This document shows, one piece after another, positions 17,874-27,252 of a stretch of DNA of 50,160 bases. The stretch covers positions 1 through 50,160 of the forward strand of contig PXYT01000030.1 of NCBI GenBank assembly GCA_003023725.1, given 5' to 3'. This DNA is from Sulfobacillus benefaciens (GTDB lineage Bacteria; Bacillota; Sulfobacillia; Sulfobacillales; Sulfobacillaceae). The notes beneath the pieces were generated by a model. The model saw nothing but the letters and a program-made list of their open reading frames with translations. It ran no database searches and had not been told where the DNA came from. Position numbers and translations under genes: made by a program. Each line of letters opens with the position of its first letter. Within the stretch, counting starts at the first letter, position 1.

Positions 17874-18347
17874 CGCAATCACCCCCTAATCCACCCTGCT
17901 ATGGGAACGGACCGTGTCTTCGGGACGTTGTTGCATAACAAATCTCCCGAAGGTTCTAGCCAAAGTCAAATGAGCCTTTTAGATTCTCACTATTTTTTAG
18001 AAAAAAGTTTATTATGATTAACCTCTTTTGTATACAGCCCAATCTAACTAACGCTATCCCCGTGACTTTCCATCTATGGTAATTTCCAGCACAGTGCCCA
18101 TGGCACTTTTACGGGTGGGCCCCTGAAATCAACTTTTCCTTTACCAGGACGAGTCTCAAGATTTGGCAGTTTCAACTTCTGCGCACGCATGAAAAGGAAC
18201 CATGACCGCATCCGCATGTATTCTTTAGTCCCGCCTTAGTACCAAACCCGGACGGGCATGGGCGGAAAAACGTTGTCTTCATCGCAGTTCGGGTGAGACT
18301 TGGGCTATCAGGGAATCTTTTTCCCGTCGGTTGACGTCCTCCTTGTG
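17874..18347. other. 470-bp gap between cydB and the SCO operon
   Basis: No gene is supported on either strand. AT-rich patches near 17990-18030 could hold the promoter of the membrane-protein/SCO operon (minus strand). After the cydB stop there is an AAGGAGG-like site (minus strand, around 18335) with no start codon at a usable distance. A small GGGAA/TTCCC pairing follows. Confidence 0.35.
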
Positions 18348-19361
18348 CTAATAGTGAAACGTTTCTCGCAAACTGACGCGTTTGCGAAAGATCCAGTAGG
18401 TCCAGGCCTGGTATGCCAACACAAAAGGCAACGCCGAAATGGCTACGATACTCATCACCGTTAAACTGTAGTTATTGGAGGAAGCATTGGAGATGGTCAA
18501 ATCCCATGCCGGATTCAAAGTCGAAATCATGACACGGGGATAAAGCGCCAAAAACACGCTAATCGTTGACAAGGCAATGGTGGCTCCAGACAAGGCGAAG
18601 GCCCACCCGAAGTGGTGCCCCCGCAGCATCAGACCCACAGCCACCATACTGCACCCGGCCAGCACAGGGATGGGTCCGGGATCAAGACCAAGTTTACCTG
18701 CCAAGTTGGTAAAAAAGTAACTCAATACGACAAATCCAAAATAAAAAACGGTGGTCAGTCCGCCAATTTTCCAAGCGATCCGAACGGCCCTCTCTTTGAG
18801 TGATACAGGGCTTTTCAAACTGAGGTACAAGGCGCCGTGAAGCACGAAGAGAAGCAACGACGCGATGCCGCCAACAAGAGCGTACGGGTTTAACAAAGTC
18901 AAAAACCCTCCAACATAGTTCATTTGAGCGTTAATGGGCACACCATGCAGGACATTGCCCATGGCTACTCCCCAAACAAATCCGGGAATGGCGCTGCCCG
19001 CCACAATCACGGCATCCCAACGGGCACGCCATTGGGGACGATCATCCTTGCTACGAAATTCCAAGGCCACTCCGCGCATAATGAGCGCGACCACTAACAG
19101 AGCCAAAGCCAGGTAAAAGCCACTGAACAAGGTTGCATACCAATTGGGAAAGGCCGCGAAGATAGCTCCCCCAGCGGTAATTAACCAGACCTCATTGGCG
19201 TCCCAAACGGGACCAATAGTCGCCAATACAGCCCGGCGCTCGTTGTCCGTATGCCCGATAAAGGGCAAAAGCGTGCCCACTCCATAATCAAACCCTTCAA
19301 GAAAGAGATAACCTACAAACAACACGCCAATTAAGATAAACCACAGGGTCGGCAAATGCAT
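18348..19361 (-). CDS. cydB: Cytochrome bd quinol oxidase subunit II
   Basis: 337 aa, the second subunit of the terminal oxidase that reduces O2 with quinol. The N-terminus LWFILIGVLFVGYLFLEGFDYGVGTLLP is diagnostic for CydB. GPVWDANEVWLITAGGAIFAAFP (about 51-73) is the family's most conserved stretch. Eight to nine membrane helices are visible and the length is normal. The ATG at 19361 has GGAGGAGG a few bases upstream. It follows cydA by 27 bp on the same strand. No cydX-like small ORF or cydCD genes are seen downstream. Confidence 0.95.
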   Translation of the reverse strand: MHLPTLWFILIGVLFVGYLFLEGFDYGVGTLLPFIGHTDNERRAVLATIGPVWDANEVWLITAGGAIFAAFPNWYATLFSGFYLALALLVVALIMRGVALEFRSKDDRPQWRARWDAVIVAGSAIPGFVWGVAMGNVLHGVPINAQMNYVGGFLTLLNPYALVGGIASLLLFVLHGALYLSLKSPVSLKERAVRIAWKIGGLTTVFYFGFVVLSYFFTNLAGKLGLDPGPIPVLAGCSMVAVGLMLRGHHFGWAFALSGATIALSTISVFLALYPRVMISTLNPAWDLTISNASSNNYSLTVMSIVAISALPFVLAYQAWTYWIFRKRVSLRETFHY

Positions 19362-19388
19362 ACGGGCGATTCCTCCTCCTTCTCAACC

Positions 19389-20768
19389 TCAACGATAAAT
19401 GTCATGAATTGATACTTCTTCTGAGGGTTCGTCAGCTTTTGGGCCCATCCGGATATATTTCACCAACAGATAAACATCGAGTGCGCCAAAGATTCCGTAC
19501 AGCAACGTAAAACCGATGAAGGTGATCCAGATGTCAGCCATTGGCACGGTGGGTGATACCCCATGCGCAGTGATTTCTAATCCGAAAACAATCCATGGCT
19601 GGCGGCCCACTTCAGTCATCACCCAGCCCATCAAGTTCCCCACGAGAGGTAGCCCAATAGCATATATCATCAACTTTTGAAACCTCGGGTGTTTCATCAG
19701 TTGATTTCGCCGCTCAAGGACAACTCCCCGTAAAGCCAGAACCACCATCAACAACCCGGTAAGGATCATGAGACGAAATGCCCAATACGTGGCCACAACC
19801 GGAGGAACATACCATCCCGGACCGTATTGATGCACGTACAAATGTTGCAGCTCGTCAATACCCATGACTCGGCCCGACAGGCGGTTATAAGCGAGAATGG
19901 AGAGCACATAGGGAATGCTCACGGCAAAGCGATTGACTTGGCGGACGGGATCGACGAAGGCCACCAAAGTCCAAGGAGCGTGCCACGCACTGGTGTGCCA
20001 AAGGGCCTCTGACGCTGCCATTTTCATGGGTTGAGCGACAATCAAATGCTGGGCTTGTTCGTGGCCAATGATCACCACCAGGACGCTGGTGATAGCCGCC
20101 ACATAAATACCGGTACGAAACGACTGCCGAAATTGACCGACATACCGACCCTTTCGCAAATAATACGCGCTGATTCCGGCCACGAAAAATGCTCCCGTGC
20201 AAAGAGCAGCCAATTCGGTATGGGGAAACTCAACCCAAAGTTGGGAATTGCCCAATAAGGCCAGAAAATTATCCATGACCGCATGCCCATGCACCATCCG
20301 ATATCCCGTCGGTTCTTGCATAAACGCGTTGGCTGTCAGAATCCAAAAGGCCGATAAACTGGTGCCAAAAGTCACCAGCCACATGGACCAAACATGGATT
20401 CCAGGAGATACTCGTTCCCAGCCAAATATCCACACGGCAATGAAAGTCGATTCCAAGAAGAATGCCACTAATGCCTCAATAGCTAACGGAGCGCCGAAAA
20501 CGTCGCCGACAAATCTTGCGTAATTGGACCAATTCATGCCGAATTGAAACTCCAGCAAAATTCCGGTTACGACACCCACGGCAAAGTTGATTAAAAACAG
20601 CCGCCCAAAAAAATCCAACAGTCGGCGCCCGTCTGCGGTAGGATGGCGCCAGTAAAGAGTTTCCAGCAAAGCTATTTGAAAGGCCACTCCGATGGTTAAC
20701 GGCACAATCAGAAAGTGATAACTGGTGGTAACGCCAAACTGGAGGCGCGCAAGTCCAACATTGGTCAT
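19389..20768 (-). CDS. cydA: Cytochrome bd quinol oxidase subunit I
   Basis: 459 aa from the ATG at 20768 (AAGGAGG nine bases upstream; an open frame extends 16 codons further without a site). It carries the haems b558, b595 and d of the bd oxidase. LARLQFGVTTSYHFLIVPLTIG holds the first haem ligand His18. A conserved HGHAVMDN segment and the GWVMTEVGRQPW signature are present. The Q-loop region is short, so it belongs to the short-Q-loop bd type common in Bacillota and in cyanide-insensitive oxidases. It forms an operon with cydB. A 6-bp inverted repeat lies about 80 bp upstream of the start. Confidence 0.95.
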   Translation of the reverse strand: MTNVGLARLQFGVTTSYHFLIVPLTIGVAFQIALLETLYWRHPTADGRRLLDFFGRLFLINFAVGVVTGILLEFQFGMNWSNYARFVGDVFGAPLAIEALVAFFLESTFIAVWIFGWERVSPGIHVWSMWLVTFGTSLSAFWILTANAFMQEPTGYRMVHGHAVMDNFLALLGNSQLWVEFPHTELAALCTGAFFVAGISAYYLRKGRYVGQFRQSFRTGIYVAAITSVLVVIIGHEQAQHLIVAQPMKMAASEALWHTSAWHAPWTLVAFVDPVRQVNRFAVSIPYVLSILAYNRLSGRVMGIDELQHLYVHQYGPGWYVPPVVATYWAFRLMILTGLLMVVLALRGVVLERRNQLMKHPRFQKLMIYAIGLPLVGNLMGWVMTEVGRQPWIVFGLEITAHGVSPTVPMADIWITFIGFTLLYGIFGALDVYLLVKYIRMGPKADEPSEEVSIHDIYR

Positions 20769-20843
20769 CTCTTTTCGCCTCCTTGGGTCATTCCAATCAT
20801 CTATCACGGATAGCAATCTCCACGTTGGAAATTTTTATGCTGG

Positions 20844-20864
20844 TCCACTTCATATCACAGTGGA
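20844..20864. promoter_or_regulatory. Inverted repeat TCCACT-N9-AGTGGA upstream of cydA
   Basis: A perfect 6-bp dyad with a 9-nt centre lies 76-96 bp before the cydA start. It does not match the FNR (TTGAT-N4-ATCAA) or Rex consensus. Its place makes it a candidate operator for the cyd operon, by position only. Confidence 0.3.
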
Positions 20865-21428
20865 GTCTGGAGGTTTTTAAACATGCGCGAGGTGAAAAAG
20901 ACTGCAAAACTCTTCGCATGATAGGCTGTGGGGAGATCACAACCCACGCAAATGCATGGATTTAAGTTTCGGGTTGGTCGTTTTGAGCGCCGGAGTGCTT
21001 GAGATCTCAATTTATGTAATAACTTTCCATTCTTGTACCGCCAGAACCTTTGATTGGTCTTACGCGTGCACATGTCATGGGTCACACGAAGGGCACATCC
21101 AACAATACCATCGGGTTTCAAGTGAGGAGCAGGCATATCGCCCGGTGGTCACTTACTCGTTGACATATCGTGGTGACGTGACGATTTTTGTTTTCGCCTG
21201 AAATGGCGCAGGTGGATGGGTGGATGTCAGGACATCGCGATCAGTCGGAATCAAAGATAACAAGGCCATGCTTAGGTTGACGGGATTTTGAGGCAACCTG
21301 AGCTCCCAATGAAGCGCCTGTGCCAGACCCTCGGTCCGAAAAATCTAAAAACATGAACCTGGTGGCTCTTCAGACTCTAGGACGCGTCATACCGCTCCCT
21401 GCCGCGTAGCTTGGCATCCCCCCTGTTT
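20865..21428. other. 560-bp gap upstream of cydA without a recognisable gene
   Basis: Overlapping open frames on both strands (20855-21136 minus, 20956-21201 plus) have no family motifs or convincing ribosome sites. It presumably includes the cyd promoter and decayed sequence leading into the IS3 relic. Confidence 0.35.
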
Positions 21429-21794
21429 CACCCCCTAATGAAACGTGACCCATGCGGTCTCCCCCTGATAGGGTAAAAGAGTCGATTTTCACGGCAAGGA
21501 GGGACCCATCTCAGGAGTCAAACATATTTCCTGGAATTGACAGAACAAGCCGTGAAAGAATTGCAGGATACCCACAATGCCACGCTGGTGCCCCGGGAGC
21601 ATCCACTCAGTCCGAGTATGGTGAGACGGTCGGTGCGAGAAGCACGGCAACGGGCGGCGGACAGTCCGGAAGACTTGCCGTTAACCGAAGAGAATGCGCA
21701 ATTGAAGCGGTTAGTGATTGACCGCGATATGGAAATTATGGTACTGAAAGACGCTCGGCGAAAAATGCAGAGTGATGCGGCGCGGTGGTGTTGA
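21429..21794 (+). pseudogene. IS3-family orfA relic
   Basis: An IS-end-like 21-mer at 21429-21449 opens the relic. In the frame starting near 21470 the translation begins VKESIF, like the (F)K-ESI start of IS3/IS911 OrfA. It then shifts to a frame (21537-21794) with SPSMVRRSVREARQR, the end of the helix-turn-helix, and ENAQLKRLVIDRDMEIMVLKDA, the leucine zipper typical of OrfA. The orfB integrase with its DDE motif is missing altogether, and the N-terminal helix is disrupted, so the element is dead and truncated at its right side. Confidence 0.65.
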
Positions 21795-21983
21795 AAATCA
21801 GAACCACCTTAAGCTCTCCCGTACCAACTTAAACATAAGGAACAAACGCCCTTGCGCCAAGGCGTTCCCAATAAGCCGGATGCACACACGAGGACGATTA
21901 GCAGCCAATTTCACACTACAAAAGAATGGCAAATGATAGCGCGTCTAAGTCGGTTCCTACCTGGGCAGGATGACTGTGCGAAA

Positions 21984-21992
21984 TCTTGCGCT
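21984..21992 (-). promoter_or_regulatory. Ada-box-like element AGCGCAAGA
   Basis: On the minus strand the sequence reads AGCGCAAGA, the core of the Escherichia coli ada operator (AAAGCGCAAGA). It lies 84 bp upstream of the adaA start and about 16 bp upstream of the expected -35 position. The -10 box TATACT (22031-22036) is good but the -35 region is poor, as expected for an activator-dependent promoter. Methylated AdaA may bind here to switch on its own operon. Confidence 0.4.
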
Positions 21993-22075
21993 CCTATTTC
22001 TCAACCACTCATCTCAGCCCCGCACGCGTGTATACTTATGGGGTCAACCGGTTATGCAAGGTAGGAGGCTTTGAT

Positions 22076-22657
22076 GTGCCACAACAGACGCTGACGCCAA
22101 CAATGGGACGGCCCATTGATGATGCCTTATATGAGGCCGTGTTAACCAGAAGCCCTCATTATGACGGGCGATATTACATTGCTGTTCGCTCTACAGGAAT
22201 TGTTTGTTTTCCCTCTTGCCGTTCCCGCACGCCGAAACGCGTGAATATTCTGGTCTACACCAGCTACGAAGCGGCTATCGGCGATGCGTTTCGCCCCTGC
22301 AAACGATGCACGCCCGATCTTCATTCGCGTCCCCCCGGCCACGACGTGGTGGAGCATGTTAACACGCTTTTGCAAACTCATTGGAACCAGCCGATCTCCC
22401 TCATGGACCTCGGCACCGCCCTCAATATGAGTCCGTCCCATCTTCAACGCCTCTACACGCGCTATTGCGGAATATCGCCGCAAAAGGCGTTAGAGATCGT
22501 ACGCATGGAACACGCTCAAACCCTCCTCGAAAATACGGCATTAACGGTCACAGAGGTGGCTCATCGTGTAGGGTTTCGCAGTCGGTCGCATTTTGTGCAT
22601 GTCTTCTCGCGAACAATGGGGATAACCCCATCCGCATTTCGTCCCAGGAGGTCATAA
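22076..22657 (+). CDS. adaA: AdaA: methylphosphotriester-DNA methyltransferase and AraC-type activator
   Basis: 193 aa from a GTG at 22076 with AGGAGG seven bases upstream; the frame runs 30 codons further upstream without a site. The N-terminal Ada domain carries the four zinc Cys: GIVCFPSC (Cys44, Cys48) and RPCKRC (Cys75, Cys78). Cys44 is the expected methyl acceptor from DNA phosphotriesters. Residues about 90-190 form an AraC-type double helix-turn-helix (ISLMDLGTALNMSPSHLQRLY, then VTEVAHRVGFRSRSHFVHVF). The methylated protein activates alkylation-repair genes. It is followed after one base by ogt, the same order as adaA-adaB in Bacillus. Confidence 0.93.
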   Translation: MPQQTLTPTMGRPIDDALYEAVLTRSPHYDGRYYIAVRSTGIVCFPSCRSRTPKRVNILVYTSYEAAIGDAFRPCKRCTPDLHSRPPGHDVVEHVNTLLQTHWNQPISLMDLGTALNMSPSHLQRLYTRYCGISPQKALEIVRMEHAQTLLENTALTVTEVAHRVGFRSRSHFVHVFSRTMGITPSAFRPRRS

Positions 22658-22658
22658 A

Positions 22659-23201
22659 ATGGCAGAGGTGTTATATTGGACGAAAATGGATCATCCCTTC
22701 GGGGTATTTTATCTCATGGCCAGTGACCGAGGACTCTGCCGCATTACCTGGCCCCATGAACCGTTTGACATGATCACCCGCTTCCATCAACGTCACGCGC
22801 CCCATGCAGCCCTCATCGAAGACCCCCGGCGGCTTGAATCCGTGGTTCACCAACTGGAGGCATATTGGAATGGTCAGCGCAATCGTTTTGACATCAGTTT
22901 GGATCTAGTGGGCACGCCTTTTCAGGTAAGTGTTTGGACAGCCCTCCAAACGATCCGGTATGGAAGTGTGAGCACTTACGGCGCTGTCGCCGCCGAGATC
23001 GGTCGCCCGAAGGCCACACGCGCAGTTGGCACCGCCATTGGACAAAATCCCGTGCCTATCGTGGTACCGTGCCACCGGGTGATAGGCAAGGACGGGACAC
23101 TCACCGGTTTTGGAGGGGGACTTCGGCTTAAAGCCTGCCTGCTCCGGATGGAGGGCGTAAATGGGTTCATTGAAACGGGCCATTCCCGCTTCAGGGATTA
23201 G
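22659..23201 (+). CDS. ogt: Methylated-DNA-protein cysteine methyltransferase
   Basis: 180 aa. A suicide enzyme that moves the methyl group from O6-methylguanine to its own Cys. The active-site box VPCHRVIG has acceptor Cys138. A conserved TPFQVSVWTAL helix start (86-96) and YGSVSTYGAVAAEIGRPKATRAVG (101-124, winged DNA-binding part with the Arg finger) are present. An N-terminal domain of about 80 aa precedes, giving the usual length. AGGAGG overlaps the end of adaA and the ATG follows the adaA stop by one base, so translation is coupled. It is the AdaB/Ogt partner of AdaA. Confidence 0.93.
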   Translation: MAEVLYWTKMDHPFGVFYLMASDRGLCRITWPHEPFDMITRFHQRHAPHAALIEDPRRLESVVHQLEAYWNGQRNRFDISLDLVGTPFQVSVWTALQTIRYGSVSTYGAVAAEIGRPKATRAVGTAIGQNPVPIVVPCHRVIGKDGTLTGFGGGLRLKACLLRMEGVNGFIETGHSRFRD

Positions 23202-24106
23202 GTCTTGACACTCCCCATTTCACCAAAGGTGCGTATTCGGGTTTCGTTAACTTTACTCTGATTGGTCCCGTTCTATTTTGAGTTCCGACTGGCTGGTGGT
23301 TTGAGCTATTCGAAGACTTGGACTGGGCTATCCTCGAACAACACATCTACTGACGGGTAGCTTATAGGCTTAAGCGCAGACTCTTCGAACGGTTTGTTGA
23401 CTACTACGTTTGGGATGACGAGGCCTATGGGATCTTCCCGCCTCCCGAACGGATCACTCGAGGCGCTGTCTACACGACGTCCAAGCCTTTCTCATTTACC
23501 ATGCCGGACTTCAGAACGCCATCAAATCTCGCCTGCACTTCTCAACCCTTCTGTCTTTAGAAAACCTTCTCTTCCTAATTCCCCCTCCCGGCGCCGTGAC
23601 AACGACATGCCGTCTCCTGGGTCGGGAAGGGTCAGGGCCGATGGTCATTAAATGAAAAGGTCACGACAAAACCCCCAGGCATCGTCAGAAATGTCATGAC
23701 CGTGGGCATTTTCACGAATATACCGCTCCTTGACGATCACGTTACGGAGCAGAGAACGATACATCGAAGAATCCAGTTAAATCCGGCAGGTGTTTTCTTC
23801 TTTAGAATCAACTCCTGCCGGCCTGGCTATCATGAACCGCGATATACCAATAAATAATGAGAACTTACTGCTCACGTATAAAACTTTACCGTTTTGTACT
23901 GCTTTTCTGAGCGGTCCTCAATTCAAGTCACAAGCCATTCGACTTGGGAGATGACGTCCCTTATCAGGGAGCCCAAATTAAAGAAGGAAGCTCTCCATTC
24001 TGCTCATTCTCACATCTTGGTTGTTCCATAAAGCGCCCCAAATTCGGTCGTCACCATTCGTGAGCAGTATACTATTCTACAAGAGCAAAGCAAAGGAGCG
24101 AGCTAT
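23202..24106. other. 900-bp gap with unidentified decayed coding sequence
   Basis: The plus strand between about 23355 and 23650 gives protein-like stretches in two frames (LKRRLFERFVDYYVWDDEA, then a shift to DVQAFLIYHAGLQNAIKSRL ending VIK and a stop at 23649). They look like one gene broken by frameshifts, perhaps a transposase end, but I cannot name the family. The rest, 23650-24106, shows no gene. Confidence 0.3.
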
Positions 24107-24451
24107 GTGGCTGAATTAATCTTAGATGGTAGCGATCTGGTATTAAAATTATCAACACTAGAAAAAATGGAGGGCGTTCATGGTGATATTCGCGTACCCT
24201 TATCCTCCGTGCAAAGCATTGCCATAGTTGAGGATGTTATCCATGCGGTGCACGGATTAAAGATGCCCGGAAGCCGCATTCCGGGAGTATTTGCCATGGG
24301 CACCTTTATGTCGAGGAACAACACCATTTTTGCTATTGTTCACCACCAAAACAAACGCGGCGTCCAGGTTCGTTTGCAAGGTGCAAAATATGATGCCCTT
24401 ATTGTTGGTGTAGAAGAGCCTGAGAAACTGATGAAGACCTTAGGATTTTGA
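24107..24451 (+). CDS. Small PH-like domain protein
   Basis: 114 aa from a GTG at 24107 with AAAGGAG eight bases upstream; an overlapping out-of-frame ATG at 24105 stops after four codons. The order of beta strands (LILDGSDLVLKLS, VHGDIRVPLSSVQSIAIVED), a G-x-R-x-P-G-V segment (SRIPGVFAMG), then TIFAIVHHQNKRGVQVRL and a final short helix PEKLMKTL matches a group of small bacterial pleckstrin-homology-like proteins of unknown function. It should be cytoplasmic. A CTTTTTCC/GGAAAAAG hairpin (24456-24476) follows the stop directly and may end its transcript. Confidence 0.75.
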   Translation: MAELILDGSDLVLKLSTLEKMEGVHGDIRVPLSSVQSIAIVEDVIHAVHGLKMPGSRIPGVFAMGTFMSRNNTIFAIVHHQNKRGVQVRLQGAKYDALIVGVEEPEKLMKTLGF

Positions 24452-24560
24452 ATGCCTTTTTCCCTACAGGAAAAAGAATGAAAAGGACTGTCGCACACAC
24501 GACTGTCATGGCAAGACTATGGCTGATCATCCGCAAGCTGTCGTGCTGTCCATGATACAT
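24399..24560 (-). CDS. Putative 53-aa single-pass membrane protein
   Basis: The ATG at 24560 is preceded at 9 nt by AAGGAGGTGA (24579 down to 24570), a full 10-base match to the 16S rRNA anti-Shine-Dalgarno. That site sits in the 11-nt loop of an 8-bp stem AAAAAGAT/ATCTTTTT. The product has a hydrophilic start (MYHGQHDSLRM), a membrane segment (LAMTVVCATVLFILFPVG) and then KK and a basic tail, which is protein-like. The last 53 bases run antisense through the end of the PH-like gene. There is no homologue I recognise. An alternative is that the stem is a terminator for plus-strand transcripts and the ORF is chance. Confidence 0.4.
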   Translation of the reverse strand: MYHGQHDSLRMISHSLAMTVVCATVLFILFPVGKKAFKILRSSSVSQALLHQQ

Positions 24561-24579
24561 CAAAAAGATTCACCTCCTT

Positions 24580-25213
24580 GATCTTTTTTCTGGATGCCAG
24601 CGAGGACTCCTGCTAGATGCCCGGGAACTTGCCGAATTCGCTGTTAACGATTTCCCGAAAAATACAAACTATGTCCTTGGATGTTCGCCAGCGTCCGCAA
24701 TGCGGTATGGGGTTGGTTGGAGCTGAAGAAGAAAAAGGGAATCGTCTCTCCACTCCCAGTTTTGGCATGGAATCGGGACGCAGTCATGGCAGCCGTGACA
24801 AAAGCCGTCTAGTCTGTTTTGCTGGAATCGAGTTCCTCGCCGCACTCGGGTGCTAGCGACCCGGCGGTTCACTATGCCCGTATACCGGAGATATTGACGC
24901 TCGGTCCGATCAACCGTTTCCTGTTGGCCGCGTACCTCTTTTCATCAAGATATTGTCACAATTGTCGAAATCTAACTTTGCCGAGAATATGACCATGCCA
25001 TCGGGATAACTTGACTTTGATTAACAGGGCGTGCAAGGCGCATGCGTACCCCTGTCCCGTCATCTGCCAACCACATCAACGGTGGAACCGGGGAAAAACG
25101 GGTCAGGGCAGGGTCGTGTTGTCAACTCAAATTCGGGTTCTTTCCACACGTATGGCAGGATTATGGGCTTGAAATGTCGAAGAGCATTATAGACAGAATT
25201 TCAAGGAGGTTCC
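24580..25213. other. 630-bp gap before dam with a possible broken gene
   Basis: In one plus-strand frame (about 24660-24790) there is a protein-like stretch including FASVRNAVWGWLELKKKKG and VLAWNRDAVMAAVTKAV before a stop. It has no start and no family I can name. The rest up to the dam ribosome site shows nothing recognisable. Confidence 0.3.
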
Positions 25214-26089
25214 ATGCCGCCCTACGATGATTTGTCCTTAACTCAAAAGAGTCAGGTGACCCCGCAACCGCCCCACGTTGTGCGTCCTTTTTTAAAATGG
25301 GCGGGGGGCAAAGCCCGTTTAGCCCCACAGATTCGCAGCCAATTGCCGCCTGGTTCACGCCTCATTGAACCATTTGCCGGATCCGCTGCGGTGTGGCTTG
25401 CCACCGATTATCCACAGGCCTTGGTAGCTGATGTTAACGTCGATCTGATCATGCTTTATCAAACGCTGCAACGCGAGGGCCCAAAGTTTATTGCCTATTG
25501 TCAAACCTTCTTTACAGATGAAACCAATACGCCCAATGTCTACTACGCATTGCGCCACCAGTTTAACACTACAAAGTGCTTACGTGAAAAGGCGGCACTG
25601 TTTCTCTATCTCAACCGGCATGGATACAACGGCTTATGCCGGTACAATGGGTCAGGAAAATATAATGTGCCTTTCGGACGCTATCGTAAGCCCTATTTTC
25701 CGGAAATGGAAATGCACATGTTTTGGCACAAAGCGCCGCATGCAACTTTTCTTGTCTCGGATTTTCGCACGGTACTCGCCCACGCTCAGCTAGGCGACGT
25801 GGTTTATTGCGACCCGCCATATGTTCCTTTATCGGCAACCGCAAACTTTACCGATTATGCTGCGTCGGGATTTTCTCTTCAGGATCATGACGATTTAGCC
25901 CGGGAAGCCGAACGTTTGGGATCTGAGGGCATTCCCGTTGTCATTTCTAATCACGCCACGCCCTGGACGCGTGCCCGCTATCATCATGCCTCTCAAACTA
26001 TCTTGTCCGTTCCGCGTTCTATCAGTCGCGATGGTTCACGCCGTCAGGCTGTCGATGAAATTATCGCCGTCTTTGGGAAACGTGCCTGA
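25214..26089 (+). CDS. dam: Dam-family DNA adenine N6-methyltransferase, solitary
   Basis: 291 aa, ATG with AAGGAGG seven bases upstream. It methylates adenine N6 in DNA using S-adenosylmethionine. Family motifs in order are PFLKWAGGKARL (25-36, motif X), IEPFAGSAAV (51-60, motif I, cofactor binding), LYLNRHGYNGLCRYNGSGKYNVP (131-153, target-recognition region) and DVVYCDPPYVPL (195-206, motif IV with the catalytic DPPY at 200-203). This order (alpha class) and the D12 signature place it with Dam and M.DpnII-type enzymes, whose usual target is GATC. No restriction endonuclease or specificity gene is beside it, so it is an orphan, perhaps mobile-element derived. Confidence 0.92.
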   Translation: MPPYDDLSLTQKSQVTPQPPHVVRPFLKWAGGKARLAPQIRSQLPPGSRLIEPFAGSAAVWLATDYPQALVADVNVDLIMLYQTLQREGPKFIAYCQTFFTDETNTPNVYYALRHQFNTTKCLREKAALFLYLNRHGYNGLCRYNGSGKYNVPFGRYRKPYFPEMEMHMFWHKAPHATFLVSDFRTVLAHAQLGDVVYCDPPYVPLSATANFTDYAASGFSLQDHDDLAREAERLGSEGIPVVISNHATPWTRARYHHASQTILSVPRSISRDGSRRQAVDEIIAVFGKRA

Positions 26090-27252
26090 TGACCACGCCT
26101 CCCCTATCCGGTTGAACGGCATCACGCAATGGCCACCAATTGGAGCGTGTTGTCATGCATACGCCAGAAACCAAAGGCTTTTTGATGTGCCCTGTCGCCA
26201 ACGGTGCCAACATTCGATACCCAATCAAAATGTCTCGGTACGAGGAGTTCCGTCGCTAACCATTTATGGGACAACAGGTCATACAGAATTTGTTTTGGAT
26301 TCGCCCTACCTTGGAGTATCCCCCTGTTCGCATTGAGTGCAAATAGCAACAAGCCAATAGCAGCGTAGATGAAAAATTTCCTTTTCCAGCATCTGCAGTT
26401 TGTCTTCGGATACGGGGATCCGGATCATCCGATAAACCTCTTCAACGACGCGACCGTTTTGACACTTCCCCGTTGAAGGCACAGCAACGATTCCAGCTTG
26501 TCCAGCAGATATCTTAACGCAATGCGGTAGTCGCACGCGTTTACCGCGAGAATTCCGCCATCAGAGCCCCGATAATTTGCTTTGGTTGTTATCCGTGAGA
26601 GGTATAGCCATAAGAGGGCTCCCCCTCATATCTTGGTGATACCAGAGTGTCGGGTGATGCTTCCGCGTTCCGTTCCGTGGCAAAGGTTTGGCTGGTGTCC
26701 CGGCGTTGAGCCGGTATCCGGATCATAGTAGGTCCCTTTTGGGTACACCATATTTAATCGGTATTTCTCATCCCTTTCCTATACACCCAGTGAATATATT
26801 TCGTTAAGAAATACTCCCTCGCCGTGAAACCCCAGGCGATTGTGGCGTTGTACAAGTAAAACAACGAAATGACAGACTGGGTGTTTTCGAAATGTTCTTT
26901 CGAATGGAGGGCGTCTGTGGACTGAGCCACCTTTTATGGGTATTGGGATTACATCTATGATGACACGTCCTTTTGGCCAGCAGTCTACTCGCTTCCGAGT
27001 TATTGGGCCGAAACAATGGATGACGGTGTCACAAATCCGTCCCCTGCCGGTTGGTGCCAAAGGGGTCACGGCTATGCTCAGTGGTTTGGCAGAGTCAGTA
27101 GCAATTACGAATTGATGTGGCAAATGGGTGTCCAATTCATCAGGTGATTACGACCAGTTTGACGCCAACAGTAATCCGGAGTCGATCGCAAAAGGAGTGA
27201 CCAAACGATAAACCCATTTCGACGGATATTAGGGTTTTTAGCCATTGGCAGC
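26090..27252. other. 1.1-kb gap with fragments of unknown origin
   Basis: Between 26900 and 27115 a plus-strand frame gives a coherent stretch (GGRLWTEPPFMGIGITSMM, then TRFRVIGPKQWMTVSQIRPL) ending at a TGA at 27113-27115. An ATG at 26936 has no ribosome site. Minus-strand frames at 26122-26536 also look faintly protein-like. None can be assigned to a family, and this is likely degraded coding sequence. Confidence 0.3.

Noticed and set aside
18300-18347. Possible cydX-type small gene after cydB
   Set aside because: An AAGGAGG site is present, but no ATG/GTG/TTG follows at a workable distance and no small hydrophobic ORF is found.
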